A stretch of DNA of 64,000 nucleotides from JASLBX01 sp036373915 (GCA_036373915.1 DASUUU010000157.1:1-64000), one strand, 5' to 3'; numbered from the stretch's first letter, positions 8,249-16,877 are shown. The notes: generated from the letters alone by a model not told the origin. A program made the numbers and translations.

Positions 8249-8515
8249 ATGCCCCGATCTATCGACGAGTTGATCGCTCGAGCTGACGAGATCGCCGACC
8301 AGTTCGAAAGCTACGACCCACGCAACGAAGACCGGCACGAACCAGCCCTGATGACACTGCGTCGGATCGCGTACCGCCGAGCCTTGGTCGAACGTGAACT
8401 CGCCAACGCCGTGCGGGACGCCCGAAAGGCCGGCGCATCATGGGCAAAGATCGGTCACGAACTCGGCACTTCAGGCGAAGCTGCGCGACAGCGATACAAC
8501 GACCGAGTGGCCTGA
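8249..8515 (+). CDS. HTH-like antitoxin candidate of the TA-like module
   Basis: The 88-residue protein begins MPRSIDELIARADEIADQFE, is acidic and helical at the N-terminus, and ends in a helix-turn-helix AGASWAKIGHELGTSGEAARQRY. The same HTH type occurs in the gene at 12950-13333 (LSWARIAREMGLGSAQAALQRY). AGGTGAC precedes the ATG and overlaps the stop region of the toxin-like gene. It probably binds the CAAGGTAACTTG repeats and neutralises its partner; both are inferences from gene order. Confidence 0.65.
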   Translation: MPRSIDELIARADEIADQFESYDPRNEDRHEPALMTLRRIAYRRALVERELANAVRDARKAGASWAKIGHELGTSGEAARQRYNDRVA

Positions 8516-8640
8516 CGTCCACAAGCGATCGCCTTCGTCAGACAACTTGACCCGGTGTTTCGACTCTTCGGTGCCACCACTGTCCTCGCCCGTTGTCGCC
8601 CCACCTCCGTCACTCTGCGCGGCGTGATCGGACGTCACGC

Positions 8641-8655
8641 GACCCGACTCGGGTC
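8641..8655. terminator. Perfect palindrome between convergent genes
   Basis: GACCCGACTCGGGTC is a 15-base perfect palindrome, flanked by GTCA and TGAC that extend the pairing. It lies between the plus gene ending at 8515 and the minus gene ending at 8701, so it may act as a bidirectional terminator. A one-mismatch copy is at 5376-5390. Confidence 0.4.
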
Positions 8656-8700
8656 ATGACTGGCGTTGGCGTTAGCCCGCTTGAGGCTGCCGGGCTTCGG

Positions 8701-9495
8701 CTAGTTGAGAGTGCTGACTTGGTCGATGATACGGACCAGGGCGGTGTGGGTGTGCTGGTCAGCAGCGGCGACCAACCCGCCCACTCCTGTGTGGAGTGGC
8801 TGTCCGTGCAGTCCGGTGACGATGCAGCCCGCGGCCTGACACAGCGCGATGCCAGCAGCGACGTGCACACTGTCCCGCAGGTCGCCATCGGTCACGTAGC
8901 CAGCGCGCCTTCCTGCGGCCACCCAGGCAACGGCGAGGGTGGTGGAAACGACCCGAGGTCCGAACTGCCGGGTGAACGCCGGCGAGCTCAGCATTCGCAC
9001 CGTCGTGAGCTCATGCGCCTGCCCGGGCGGGGCGTCGAGGTTGAGATCGACCAACGCCGAGTCCGCCGACGGAGCGAGTGGTACGTCGCCCTCGTCGGTC
9101 CGTACCCAGGCGGTCTCGCCATCGGTCCAGAAGACCTCCCCGGCCGTGGGATCGGCCGAGGCAGCCGCGGTGACTGCGGTGCCGGTTCGCAGCGCCACAT
9201 TGACCGCCATCAGCGGTGTCTGCGCCGCGAAGTTCAGCGTGCCGCACAACGGATCGACCAACCAGGTGCGATCGGCCGGAGCGCTGGCACCTAACTCCTC
9301 CCCGACGAACCCATCGTCCGGGCGGGCGGTCCGCACGATCTCGCGCACGGTCACCTCAGCCTCGATGTCTGCGTCCGTCGCGAAGTCGTTCCCCGTCTTT
9401 CGGTGGCGTACGAACGCTGATCCGTACCGCTGTCGGAGCACCTCGGCCCCCGCCCCAGCAGCCGCGATCGCCACCTCGGCATCACTGGATACCAC
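8701..9495 (-). CDS. Inositol monophosphatase-fold protein with altered metal-site motif
   Basis: The 264-residue product has the FIG/IMPase fold: FATDADIEAE, the metal-ligand Glu in FVGEELG, and motif A WLVDPLCGTLNF. In active enzymes motif A is DPIDGTxNF; here the second Asp is Cys. The C-terminal motif WDxAAG reads VHVAAG, so another ligand is also lost. I believe this LCGTLNF variant recurs in actinobacteria, so it may be a subfamily that binds rather than hydrolyses phosphate esters. The start is a GTG. Phosphatase activity should not be assumed. Confidence 0.8.
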   Translation of the reverse strand: MVSSDAEVAIAAAGAGAEVLRQRYGSAFVRHRKTGNDFATDADIEAEVTVREIVRTARPDDGFVGEELGASAPADRTWLVDPLCGTLNFAAQTPLMAVNVALRTGTAVTAAASADPTAGEVFWTDGETAWVRTDEGDVPLAPSADSALVDLNLDAPPGQAHELTTVRMLSSPAFTRQFGPRVVSTTLAVAWVAAGRRAGYVTDGDLRDSVHVAAGIALCQAAGCIVTGLHGQPLHTGVGGLVAAADQHTHTALVRIIDQVSTLN

Positions 9496-9617
9496 CCGGT
9501 GACGCTACCAGGACCCGTGGCGTGCGATGTAGCGGATCATCCCCTCCTGCAAGACCCTAACGCGCATACCCACCGCGGCATGACCGGGCATGGTGGCTGA
9601 CCCCTGAGGCTTGTGCG

Positions 9618-10410
9618 TTAGGTGAAGTCGGCGCGGTGGTCACGTATCCAGGCGATCTCGATGGCGTCCTGTTCGAGGGCGCCCTGGGAAACCCACGTCC
9701 GCTGGGGTTCCTGGCCTAACTCGGCGAGGTGGCTGACGAGGTCGCTGACTGCTTGCATCCGACCTACCACGACTTCAGCGACGTCGAAGTCGGGCAGGTC
9801 GCCGTAAGCGTCTAGGAAGACTTCCATGCGGTGTCGACGGTCTGGGATCTCGGGGAAGTGATGCCATTCGCGTACGAACTCGTCGCAGCGCAGCGGGATG
9901 AACCACCGGAGGGCGTACGCGACGTCGGAGATTCGGGGCGCGGGATGAAGGTAATCCCAGTCGATCAGCCCGATGGCCTCGTTGTCTTGCCAGACGAGGT
10001 TCCACGGCCCTGGGTCGCCGTGGCAGTACACAAGACCCTCACCGTTTTGGGCCTGGACGGCGGGTGCTCCCCACTCAGCGTTTGGGGGTGGCGTCCACGT
10101 CGTCGTCGCATCGTGGACGCGGCGCAGGAGGCGGGCCGCCGAAGCCAACCCCTCATCGGTGTGCTGGTGATACCAAGCATCACCCCCGGAGTCCTCCTTC
10201 GATGAACCGCACAGTCTCGGTGTCCCCGTCTCGACGCAGTAGTTCGGGTACGCCGAGAATTCCTTGGTGTCTGAGGTGCTGTAAGAGGTCGTGGATCGTG
10301 GCAGCGTTGGCTGGGGCGGGGCGGATCACGGTGTCGCCGTCGATGGTCACCGGCCTGGCATCGCGGTTGACCTCCTCGGCGCCGTCAACACCGTCCAGTG
10401 GTTCGTCCAT
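9618..10410 (-). pseudogene. Aminoglycoside phosphotransferase-family kinase, one-base frameshift
   Basis: Two overlapping minus-strand frames make one gene. The N-terminal part, from ATG 10410, reads MDEPLDGVDGAEE to ETVRFIEG. The C-terminal part carries the catalytic motifs CHGDPGPWNLVW (HGDxxxxN) and IGLIDWDYL of the APH/choline kinase fold. Between them, at about 10195-10200, one extra base (GGAGGAC instead of GGAGAC) shifts the frame; removing it joins EG to DSGGDAWYHQH without loss. The length of 793 bases is 3n+1. It is either a recent pseudogene or a sequence error. The intact enzyme would phosphorylate a small hydroxyl compound. Confidence 0.8.
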
Positions 10411-10689
10411 ACCCCGACCCTCCCGACCGGATCCGGAGCTTGGCAACCGAAATACGCCCTTGACGACGTTGCCCTGACAACCCGACCCTCGACGCCCTCA
10501 TCTCGGCATGGGCGGAGGTGCGGACACCGAGTTTCTGGGGAACGCGAGGAGGGAGTCGGATACGGCCAGATTGCATGGCGGAGCCGATGCGTTCATTGTC
10601 GTCTCCAATGTCGAGTGACCGTGGCCCTGGCCTGCCTCCGCACTCGTTCTTCGGGTGGTTCGTGGTGCGCACACGAATTGCCCGCCTTC
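10411..10689. other. Intergenic, nothing recognised
   Basis: The 279 bases lie between two minus-strand genes. No family-like reading frame or clear hairpin was seen; a promoter for the phosphotransferase gene should lie here. Confidence 0.4.
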
Positions 10690-11658
10690 TTAGGCAGTAG
10701 CGGTGATCACCAGCTCCTCGCCGACCCGCAGCGTCCGGTAGCGGTCGGCGAAGGTCTGCGCGAACGCGTCCAGCGTCCACTGCGAGCTGTCGTGACCCGA
10801 CAACGCGACCAGGCCGGGCCCGCGTTCGCGGATGGCCGCGATCACCGCCCGCGCGTCACCCTCGGTGATGGGCCGCCACGGCCAGTTCGGATTGCCGAGC
10901 ACGGCCTGCGGCACCAGTGGCGTGCCCATGGCGTGTACCGGAAGGTGCAGGCCCCCGATAACCGCATACACGGGCGCATCCACCACCCGTTCCGCGGTGG
11001 CGAGGGTGCGCTCGATCTCCGGGTGCCCGCAGCCGGTGACGACCACCAGGCCGCGGCCCCGCACGTTGACCACCAGCGCCTGCTCAGCGATCGGCCCCAG
11101 CCAGAACACCATGCGCGGCAATGGCGGCAGCACGGCCACACCGGGCCCGATCACCCGCGCCTCCTGGACGACGCTGACGTCCGCGTGCGGGTGGCTCATC
11201 TCGGTCGGCACGTACGACGGAAGTGAACGCGGCACCGGCTGCTCGGACCCCAGACTGAACGTGTGGCGGAACTGCGACGCGGCTCCTCCCACATGGTCGG
11301 CGTGCAGGTGCGAGATCACCAGGCAGTCCAAGTCGTCGAATCGCACCCCGAGGTTCTCGGCGTTGGTCTCGAGTGCCGTCCGGCCGCGACGGAGGCCCAG
11401 GCCCGAGTCGAACAGTAGGGTCAGCCCGTCGGCCCGGATCAGGTACGAGACGCCGGCCTCACCGCGAAGCGTCTCCGTAGCGGTGTGCCGCTCAACCAGC
11501 GGCAGGATCGATAACCTGTCGACCGCGCCGAGGTCGGTGAGCCGACTGTCGAGCTCCGCCCTTGTCTGCCTTTCCTCTGTCCGGCGTCCGGCCGCATACC
11601 GTCCAGCCAGCACCGCGGCCACGGACGCCGTAACCGCAAGCGCGCTACCTCCACGCAT
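10690..11658 (-). CDS. MBL-fold metallohydrolase, membrane-anchored or exported
   Basis: The 322-residue product starts with a hydrophobic segment (ALAVTASVAAVLAGRYA) that may anchor it. The metallo-beta-lactamase motif HLHADHVGG (about 117-125) binds two metals; VVVTGCGHPE and IGGLHL follow, the pattern of the dihydropterin-ribofuranosylaminobenzene phosphate synthase-like branch (COG1237). That branch hydrolyses or rearranges small molecules rather than beta-lactams. GGGAGGTGG precedes the ATG at 11658. The true substrate is unknown. It stands alone, divergent from the NTF2-like gene. Confidence 0.85.
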   Translation of the reverse strand: MRGGSALAVTASVAAVLAGRYAAGRRTEERQTRAELDSRLTDLGAVDRLSILPLVERHTATETLRGEAGVSYLIRADGLTLLFDSGLGLRRGRTALETNAENLGVRFDDLDCLVISHLHADHVGGAASQFRHTFSLGSEQPVPRSLPSYVPTEMSHPHADVSVVQEARVIGPGVAVLPPLPRMVFWLGPIAEQALVVNVRGRGLVVVTGCGHPEIERTLATAERVVDAPVYAVIGGLHLPVHAMGTPLVPQAVLGNPNWPWRPITEGDARAVIAAIRERGPGLVALSGHDSSQWTLDAFAQTFADRYRTLRVGEELVITATA

Positions 11659-11801
11659 CGTTGGCCACCTCCCGGCTTCCAGCCTCTGAGCCGCGAGATC
11701 CGGCGAGCCAGGGGCAAAGGTCCTAGGGCGTCCTGCCAGCAGGCGCCCGTATCAGTTCAGTAGCGTGTCACCGACAAACTGCCCCATGGCCGGAGGTGCA
11801 C

Positions 11802-12239
11802 ATGTCTGCCGCCGTCGACGCGTTCTTCGAGTCCTATCGGGCCGAGTACGAGCGGGGTGATGCTTCGGCGATCAGTGCTCACTTTGCCTTTCCGCTACAC
11901 GTCACAAGCGACCCCGGTGAGGACGGCAACGCCGAAGTTGAGGTCGTCCTGGCCCATGTCGCGTCCCGGGACGAGTGGGTCTCACAAATCAACCGACTCC
12001 TGGCCGCTTACACCAAGATCGGGGTCGGCTCGGCACGCATCGCCGAGCAGGCTACCCACAAGTTGTCGCCGCGACTGTTCCAGGCGGTACTGCGCTGGGA
12101 GCTTCACGATGCCCACGGTGACCTGCTGTACCACTTCGACGCCGCCTACACGCTGGCAGCGATCGACGGCTCCCTGCGCATCACCGCCCTCGCTCACAAC
12201 GAGCAACCCAAACTGCTGGCACTTCTTGCCCACCAGTGA
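11802..12239 (+). CDS. NTF2/SnoaL-like small protein
   Basis: The 145-residue product begins MSAAVDAFFESYRAEYERGD followed by HFAFPLHVTSD, typical of the alpha+beta-barrel NTF2-like fold, and ends with two long strands (LLYHFDAAYTLA, LRITALAHNEQ). The fold serves as an enzyme (cyclase, isomerase) or ligand binder. ATG 11802 is favoured over the GTG six bases upstream because GGAGG is 5 bases before the ATG. No operon partner. Confidence 0.7.
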   Translation: MSAAVDAFFESYRAEYERGDASAISAHFAFPLHVTSDPGEDGNAEVEVVLAHVASRDEWVSQINRLLAAYTKIGVGSARIAEQATHKLSPRLFQAVLRWELHDAHGDLLYHFDAAYTLAAIDGSLRITALAHNEQPKLLALLAHQ

Positions 12240-12309
12240 CGCTAATCCGCGCGACACGAGGGCGCGCAGCGCCGCAGGTCTCGTTCGACAATCCCCGCGC
12301 GTCGTCTGC

Positions 12310-12948
12310 TCACACATCTGAACCCCGCGGAATGCCCAGCGTTGCCAGCAGGTCCTCGTGGAACTGAATCCACACGGTGTGGCAGGAGTCGAGCTCGGGA
12401 CCGTCCACCCAATGCCGCTGGCCGGCGTCGACCTTCGCCAGTGCGGCGGAGTACCGGTCGGCATAGCCGGCGAACCGCTGCAAGCAGGCTGTCAGGCGGG
12501 TGCACAACTGGCTGAACGACCGGTTCAGTGCTGCAAGCGTCCGAAGGACTCGTTCGTCCCATCTCCAGTCGGTGTGATCGTTGAACGCCATCGGGTCGGC
12601 CCTGGTCGGGCGGATCTGCCAGTTGGTGCATGCGATGCCGAACCGCTGGTTGAGCGGGACGAACTCGGCATGGGCGCGCGTGACGGCATCACGGGCGCCG
12701 GCTTGATCGAGCTCGATCGCCAGGCGTCGCTCATTCTCGACCCGGCCCGCGCCGGTCAGGGACCAACCCGAATCACCAGCGAAGCTCGAGTGGCTGACCC
12801 ATCCTCGTGCCTCGAAGTCCAGCAGCGCCTCGTCGACCACGCCGGCGTCGAGCCCGAACCGTGCGGCGATCCGATTTGCCGATGCGAAACCGAGCACCCG
12901 CGCCCCGTGCACCGCTAGATCCTCTGGGCGGGAGACATACGCCCTCAT
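12310..12948 (-). CDS. Winged-helix-like regulatory protein, second gene of HTH pair
   Basis: The 212-residue product begins MRAYVSRPEDLAVHGARVLGF and has an N-terminal winged-helix-like part (ANRIAARFGLDAGVVDEALLDFEARGWVSH, then GWSLTGAGRVENERRL). The rest is a helical domain rich in Trp/Arg (ACTNWQIRPT, HTDWRWDERVL). It starts one base after the stop of the upstream HTH gene, so translation is coupled. Longer upstream frames to 13095 overlap the neighbour and were rejected. It is probably a DNA-binding regulator with a ligand or partner domain; the target is unknown. Confidence 0.65.
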   Translation of the reverse strand: MRAYVSRPEDLAVHGARVLGFASANRIAARFGLDAGVVDEALLDFEARGWVSHSSFAGDSGWSLTGAGRVENERRLAIELDQAGARDAVTRAHAEFVPLNQRFGIACTNWQIRPTRADPMAFNDHTDWRWDERVLRTLAALNRSFSQLCTRLTACLQRFAGYADRYSAALAKVDAGQRHWVDGPELDSCHTVWIQFHEDLLATLGIPRGSDV

Positions 12949-12949
12949 C

Positions 12950-13333
12950 TCAGGACTCCGAGCGAGACTCGACGCGACCGGTGAGGCGGTCATATCGCTG
13001 TAGGGCCGCTTGAGCGGAGCCAAGGCCCATCTCGCGCGCAATACGCGCCCACGACAAGCCCTGCGCGCGGGCGGCGAACAGCATCCCCGTTTCAAGCTGG
13101 TCCATCTCCGCCCGGGCAGCCGGAATCAGCGCGAGGGCGGCCTCGACCTCGTCGTCGGCCAGAGTCCCGCTCTGGCTGCGCCAAACCGCGAACCGGACGA
13201 GGTCGGTCGAATACGGTGGTTGCGCAGGGTGCAGCCACGGGGCCCGCGGTAGTCCCGAGGCGCCCGCATGCAGCAGGCGCTGGCATGCGCTGTGCTCGCG
13301 GGCTGCACGCTGCTGGTCTGGATCGGTCGGCAT
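12950..13333 (-). CDS. Small HTH protein, first gene of HTH pair
   Basis: The 127-residue product begins MPTDPDQQRAAREHSACQ and ends with a sigma-like helix-turn-helix LSWARIAREMGLGSAQAALQRYDRLTGRV, the same type as the protein at 8249. The ATG at 13333 is chosen because a TTGACA (13369-13364, minus) and CATGCT box lie upstream at 17-base spacing and predict a transcript starting at this ATG; earlier starts would lie within the promoter. A double palindrome overlaps the -35 box, so the pair is probably self-regulated. Confidence 0.65.
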   Translation of the reverse strand: MPTDPDQQRAAREHSACQRLLHAGASGLPRAPWLHPAQPPYSTDLVRFAVWRSQSGTLADDEVEAALALIPAARAEMDQLETGMLFAARAQGLSWARIAREMGLGSAQAALQRYDRLTGRVESRSES

Positions 13334-13351
13334 GCCGCCAGCATGAGACAT

Positions 13352-13378
13352 CAACAATCTGTTGTCAACAATCTGTTG
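13352..13378. promoter_or_regulatory. Tandem palindromic operator of the HTH gene pair
   Basis: CAACAATCTGTTG occurs twice in tandem (13352-13364 and 13366-13378). Each is a palindrome with CAACA/TGTTG arms, with centres 14 bp apart. The array covers the TTGACA -35 box of the minus-strand HTH gene. A repressor dimer on each site would block RNA polymerase. Confidence 0.75.
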
Positions 13379-13489
13379 ATAGAGACGGAAAGTCCTCAAT
13401 GCCGGCGATCGAGCTTCTGTGCGATTGCGGCATCGACGGTCCTAGGGGACGAAGCAATTCGCTATGACGGAGCCATCTAAGGTTGGCCC

Positions 13490-14299
13490 ATGATCGAGGT
13501 CTGCTTCTCCGGCGTCACAGGGTGGACGGCCACACCGATAGTCGCGGCGATCGACGCAGCTGATGATCTGCAGTTGAGGTGCGGCGTATCCAGGTCGGCA
13601 GCCGGGCGAACGCTGGCCGACGCGGTGGGCTCCAGCAGCGACGGACCCGTCTACGCCTCCGTCGCCGAGGCGCTGCGATCCGCTAAGCCGGACGTCCTCG
13701 TCGACTACACGAGCGCCTCAGCGGTGCGAGAGAACGTCTGGACTGCGGTGCGCGCCGGCGTGAATGTGGTCGTCGGGTCCAGCGGCCTGACGGCGGACGA
13801 CTACGCAGAGCTGGACCGGCTGGCGCGCGACCACGGTGTGGGCGTGATCGCCGCAGGCAACTTCTCCATCATGGCCGCGGTTCTGCAACGGGCCGCAGCG
13901 ATGGCGGCTGAACGCTTGGATCATTGGGAGATCGTCGACTACGCCAGTGCGGGCAAGCCGGATGTCCCCAGCGGAACGTCAAGGGAGCTGGCCGAGACCA
14001 TGGCCCAAGTCCGCGTTTCTGCCTCTGCGCGACCGCTGTCGGAGCTACACGGGCCGGTCGAGGCACGGGGAGCCGAGGTGGGAGGTACCCGGATCCACTC
14101 CGTGCGGCTGCCGAGCTTCGTGGCAACCACGGAGGTCATCTTCGGCGGTACCGGCGAGCGGCTGACCATGCGGCACGACGCGGGCGGGGGCCCCGAACCC
14201 TACGTGGCCGGCACCTTACTCGCCATCCGCCGGGTAGCCGACATGCCCGGCGTACGCAGAGGGCTCAGCTCGCTGCTGTTCGACGACGGCTCGCACTGA
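13490..14299 (+). CDS. dapB: DapB-like dihydrodipicolinate reductase family protein
   Basis: The 269-residue product has an N-terminal NAD(P) fold (IEVCFSGVTGWTATPIV), the DapB landmark VIAAGNFSIMAAVL and the substrate loop AGKPDVPSGTSREL. DapB reduces hydroxytetrahydrodipicolinate in lysine synthesis. In the classic enzyme the loop is preceded by HH (HHxxKxDxPSGT); here the Lys is kept but both His are Ala/Ser. It may therefore be a paralog acting on another imine or keto acid. No lysine genes are next to it. The symbol reflects the family, not proven function. Confidence 0.75.
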   Translation: MIEVCFSGVTGWTATPIVAAIDAADDLQLRCGVSRSAAGRTLADAVGSSSDGPVYASVAEALRSAKPDVLVDYTSASAVRENVWTAVRAGVNVVVGSSGLTADDYAELDRLARDHGVGVIAAGNFSIMAAVLQRAAAMAAERLDHWEIVDYASAGKPDVPSGTSRELAETMAQVRVSASARPLSELHGPVEARGAEVGGTRIHSVRLPSFVATTEVIFGGTGERLTMRHDAGGGPEPYVAGTLLAIRRVADMPGVRRGLSSLLFDDGSH

Positions 14300-14312
14300 G
14301 ATCGTCGAGGTG

Positions 14313-14735
14313 TCAGGCCTCACACCGGGCCTTGAGGCCGCGGACCTCGATGTCAAGGTATTCGTTGGTGAGCCGCTTAGTCAGCGTGCCCATCAACGGT
14401 CCGAGCAGCCCGGCCTGCTCAAGCGAGGCGGTCGCCGTGGCTCGACCGTCCCCGCCCAACGGAGTGACCACGTGGCTGCCGGTGGAGACGACTCCTGGAC
14501 CCCGCGCCACCCAGGTGAACGAGCGGTCGGGCACCAACTCGGTGACCTCCCAGACCGCCGCAGGAAGGCGCGGCTGCCTGATCCGGGCACGAGAACCGAC
14601 CCGCAGCGGACCGTCGTCCAACCGCTCGACACTCGTCACGCTCTTCGTCCATTCCGGCCAGCGCTCGACGTCGCTGTAGACGGCGAAGACGCGTTCGGCA
14701 GGGGCCGCAATTTCGATCGAGGCCTCAAATCGCAT
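14313..14735 (-). CDS. SRPBCC (polyketide cyclase/START-like) protein
   Basis: The 140-residue product begins MRFEASIEIAAPAERVFAVYSDVERWPEWTKSV, the first strand and helix of the hydrophobic-pocket SRPBCC fold, and ends in a long C-terminal helix (LLGPLMGTLTKRLTNEYLDIEV). These proteins bind lipids, polyketides or hormones. The ATG at 14735 is the first start that gives the canonical N-terminus. It converges with the DapB-like gene and is divergent from the VOC gene at 14794. Confidence 0.85.
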   Translation of the reverse strand: MRFEASIEIAAPAERVFAVYSDVERWPEWTKSVTSVERLDDGPLRVGSRARIRQPRLPAAVWEVTELVPDRSFTWVARGPGVVSTGSHVVTPLGGDGRATATASLEQAGLLGPLMGTLTKRLTNEYLDIEVRGLKARCEA

Positions 14736-14793
14736 GTGGTGACCATACGCGCAAGGGTGCTGCCCCTTACGCGCCGGAGGTAGGTTTCCGAGG

Positions 14794-15228
14794 ATGGAGC
14801 AACGCATCAGCCTGATCACACTTGGTGTCGCCGACGTGGGCCGGGCCAAGGAGTTTTATGAGCGGCTCGGCTGGCAGGGCCAGGAGGTCGAGGAGACCGT
14901 GTTCTTCCAAGCGGGCGGCACCGTTGTCGTTCTATGGGGGCGCGACAAGCTCGCCGACGATGCAGGGATCGACGATGTGAATCGCGGGGGCTTCGGCGGA
15001 ATCGCCATAGCGCACAACGTCCGGTCCCGGGCCGAGGTCGACGACGTGCTGGCCGATGCAGCGGACGCCGGGGCCGCGATCACACGAGCCGCGCGGGAGA
15101 CCTTCTACGGCGGCTTTGCGGGCTGCTTCACCGACCCGGACGGCCATGTGTGGGAGATCGCCTACAACCCGGGGTTTACCTTCGGGCCGGATGGTTCGGT
15201 CATCCTCCCCGACTTCGGGGGAACGTAG
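14794..15228 (+). CDS. VOC superfamily protein
   Basis: The 144-residue single-domain glyoxalase-like protein begins MEQRISLITLGVADVGRAKEFYERLGW and contains GGFAGCFTDPDGHVWEIAYNPGF, where the Glu is a metal-ligand position. This EQRISLITLGV variant is a common actinobacterial group of unknown substrate. GGAGG lies 18 bases upstream and GAGG just before the ATG. Confidence 0.85.
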   Translation: MEQRISLITLGVADVGRAKEFYERLGWQGQEVEETVFFQAGGTVVVLWGRDKLADDAGIDDVNRGGFGGIAIAHNVRSRAEVDDVLADAADAGAAITRAARETFYGGFAGCFTDPDGHVWEIAYNPGFTFGPDGSVILPDFGGT

Positions 15229-15291
15229 CAGCGTCTATCGCCGCGACATGTAAGGCGTCTAGAGTGCCTTCACTGGTATGAAGGAGGGGGC

Positions 15292-16821
15292 ATGATCAGC
15301 TTCCATAACAAGACGATGACCGGCGCAGCAGCCGCGCTGGTAGCCGTCGGAGCACTCGCGATCTCCGGAGGTGCAGCAGCGGCTCCAGAGACCACGGGTG
15401 AGCCACGGTACACAGAAGGGGCCGCCGGCGCCGGCGACGCGTACTTTCCGTACTCGGGCAATGGCGGGTACGACGTGCAGCACTACGACCTGGACATCAC
15501 CTACACCCCGCCGGACCCGGAACCGGCGCCGATCGAAGGACAGCTCGAGGGAGTTGTCACCATCGACCTCGTCGCGACACAGGATCTCGACCGGTTCAAC
15601 CTGGACCTGCGCGGCATGACGGTCCGGTCGATGACGATCAATGGCAAACCCGCGGAGGGAATCACGCCGCCGGACGCGGGCGTCGAGGTGGAAGGCCGAG
15701 CGTACTGGCAGGTGCAGGACGATGCCGCCCGGATCTGGGAACTGACCGTTCAGCCGCGGCCCAAGATCAAGACGGGTGAGAGCGCTCGGCTCGTCATCGA
15801 GTACGGCGGAACGACGATCCGGCCAGAAGACATCGACGGCTTCTTGTACGGCTGGGTGACGACCCGTGACGGCGCCATGGTCGTCAGTGAGCCCGAAGGC
15901 GCTATGACCTGGTACCCGGTCAGCGACCACCAGACCGACAAGGCGACCTATAGCTTCGAGATCACCGTGCCAGAGGGCAAGGTGGCGGTGGCCAACGGCC
16001 TGCCGGCCAAGGACCCGGAAACGCAGGACGGTTGGACGACGTGGTACTGGGACGCACCCGACCTGCAGGCCAGCTACCTGACGACGGCATCGGTCGGCGA
16101 CTTCGACCTGCGCGAGACGCACTACTCGTCCAGCGGTGTCCCGATCATCGACGCCGTCGATACCAAGCTTTCGACGAGCGCATTGGACACAACGAACAAC
16201 AGCCTGGCCCTTCAGGGCGACATGATCGACTTTTTTGAGGGCCGGTTCGGTGACTACCCGTTCAACTCGTACGGTTCGATCGTCGACGACGACAGCGTCG
16301 GCTATGCGCTCGAGACGCAGACCCGGCCGGTGTACTCGAGGGTGGCGCGCGAAGGCACGGTCGCCCACGAACTCGCCCACCAGTGGCTCGGCAACGCGGT
16401 GAGTCCCGAGCGCTGGCATTCCATCTGGCTCAATGAGGGTTGGGCCACTTACGCGACCTGGCTGTGGAACGAAGAACGTGGTATCCGGACCGCGCAGCAG
16501 TCCTACAACAACTGGTACGCCCCAGCCCGCACCCCCGGCTACTGGTCGTTCCAGATCGGTGATCCGGGACCGCACGGGCTGTTCAACGGCCAGGTCTACG
16601 ACCGAGGCGCAGCGACGCTGCATGCGCTGCGGGTCGAAGTAGGCGACGAAGCGTTCTTCGACGCCGCGCGATTGTGGGTGGAGCGCTACGACGACTCCGC
16701 AGCAACGTCCGAGGACTTCCAGGCCGTGTACGAAGAGGTCTCAGGTGAGGATTTGGACTGGTTCTTCGAGATCTGGCTGTGGGACCAGGTGAAGCCGCCG
16801 GCCACCTGGACGCTTCCGTAA
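15292..16821 (+). CDS. Secreted M1-family zinc aminopeptidase
   Basis: The 509-residue product begins with a Sec signal peptide (MISFHNKTMTGAAAALVAV, then an Ala-rich cleavage region near 30). The N-terminal beta domain is followed by the catalytic domain with HELAHQW (His359, Glu360, His363) and the third ligand in WLNEGWA (Glu382). The GAMEN-type exopeptidase loop is replaced by EPEGAMTW near 200, close to the consensus. AAGGAGGGGG precedes the ATG. It lacks the C-terminal HEAT/ERAP domain of full-size M1 enzymes, like other bacterial secreted forms. A strong hairpin ends the transcript. It is a paralog of the lipoprotein at 3765. Confidence 0.9.
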   Translation: MISFHNKTMTGAAAALVAVGALAISGGAAAAPETTGEPRYTEGAAGAGDAYFPYSGNGGYDVQHYDLDITYTPPDPEPAPIEGQLEGVVTIDLVATQDLDRFNLDLRGMTVRSMTINGKPAEGITPPDAGVEVEGRAYWQVQDDAARIWELTVQPRPKIKTGESARLVIEYGGTTIRPEDIDGFLYGWVTTRDGAMVVSEPEGAMTWYPVSDHQTDKATYSFEITVPEGKVAVANGLPAKDPETQDGWTTWYWDAPDLQASYLTTASVGDFDLRETHYSSSGVPIIDAVDTKLSTSALDTTNNSLALQGDMIDFFEGRFGDYPFNSYGSIVDDDSVGYALETQTRPVYSRVAREGTVAHELAHQWLGNAVSPERWHSIWLNEGWATYATWLWNEERGIRTAQQSYNNWYAPARTPGYWSFQIGDPGPHGLFNGQVYDRGAATLHALRVEVGDEAFFDAARLWVERYDDSAATSEDFQAVYEEVSGEDLDWFFEIWLWDQVKPPATWTLP

Positions 16822-16829
16822 GTGGCGAC

Positions 16830-16868
16830 ACCGCCGCGTCAGGGATCACCGGACCCTGACGCGGCGGT
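16830..16868. terminator. Bidirectional terminator hairpin
   Basis: A perfect 15-bp stem (16830-16844 with 16854-16868) encloses a 9-base loop, directly between the plus-strand M1 peptidase stop (16821) and the minus-strand lipoprotein stop (16878). Position and strength support termination in both directions. Confidence 0.88.
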
Positions 16869-16877
16869 CTGGCTTGC

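Noticed and set aside
15259..16623. 454-codon minus-strand frame opposite the M1 peptidase
   Set aside because: It mirrors a well supported plus-strand gene with signal peptide and HEXXH motif, and has Arg/Val/Asp bias typical of antisense frames.
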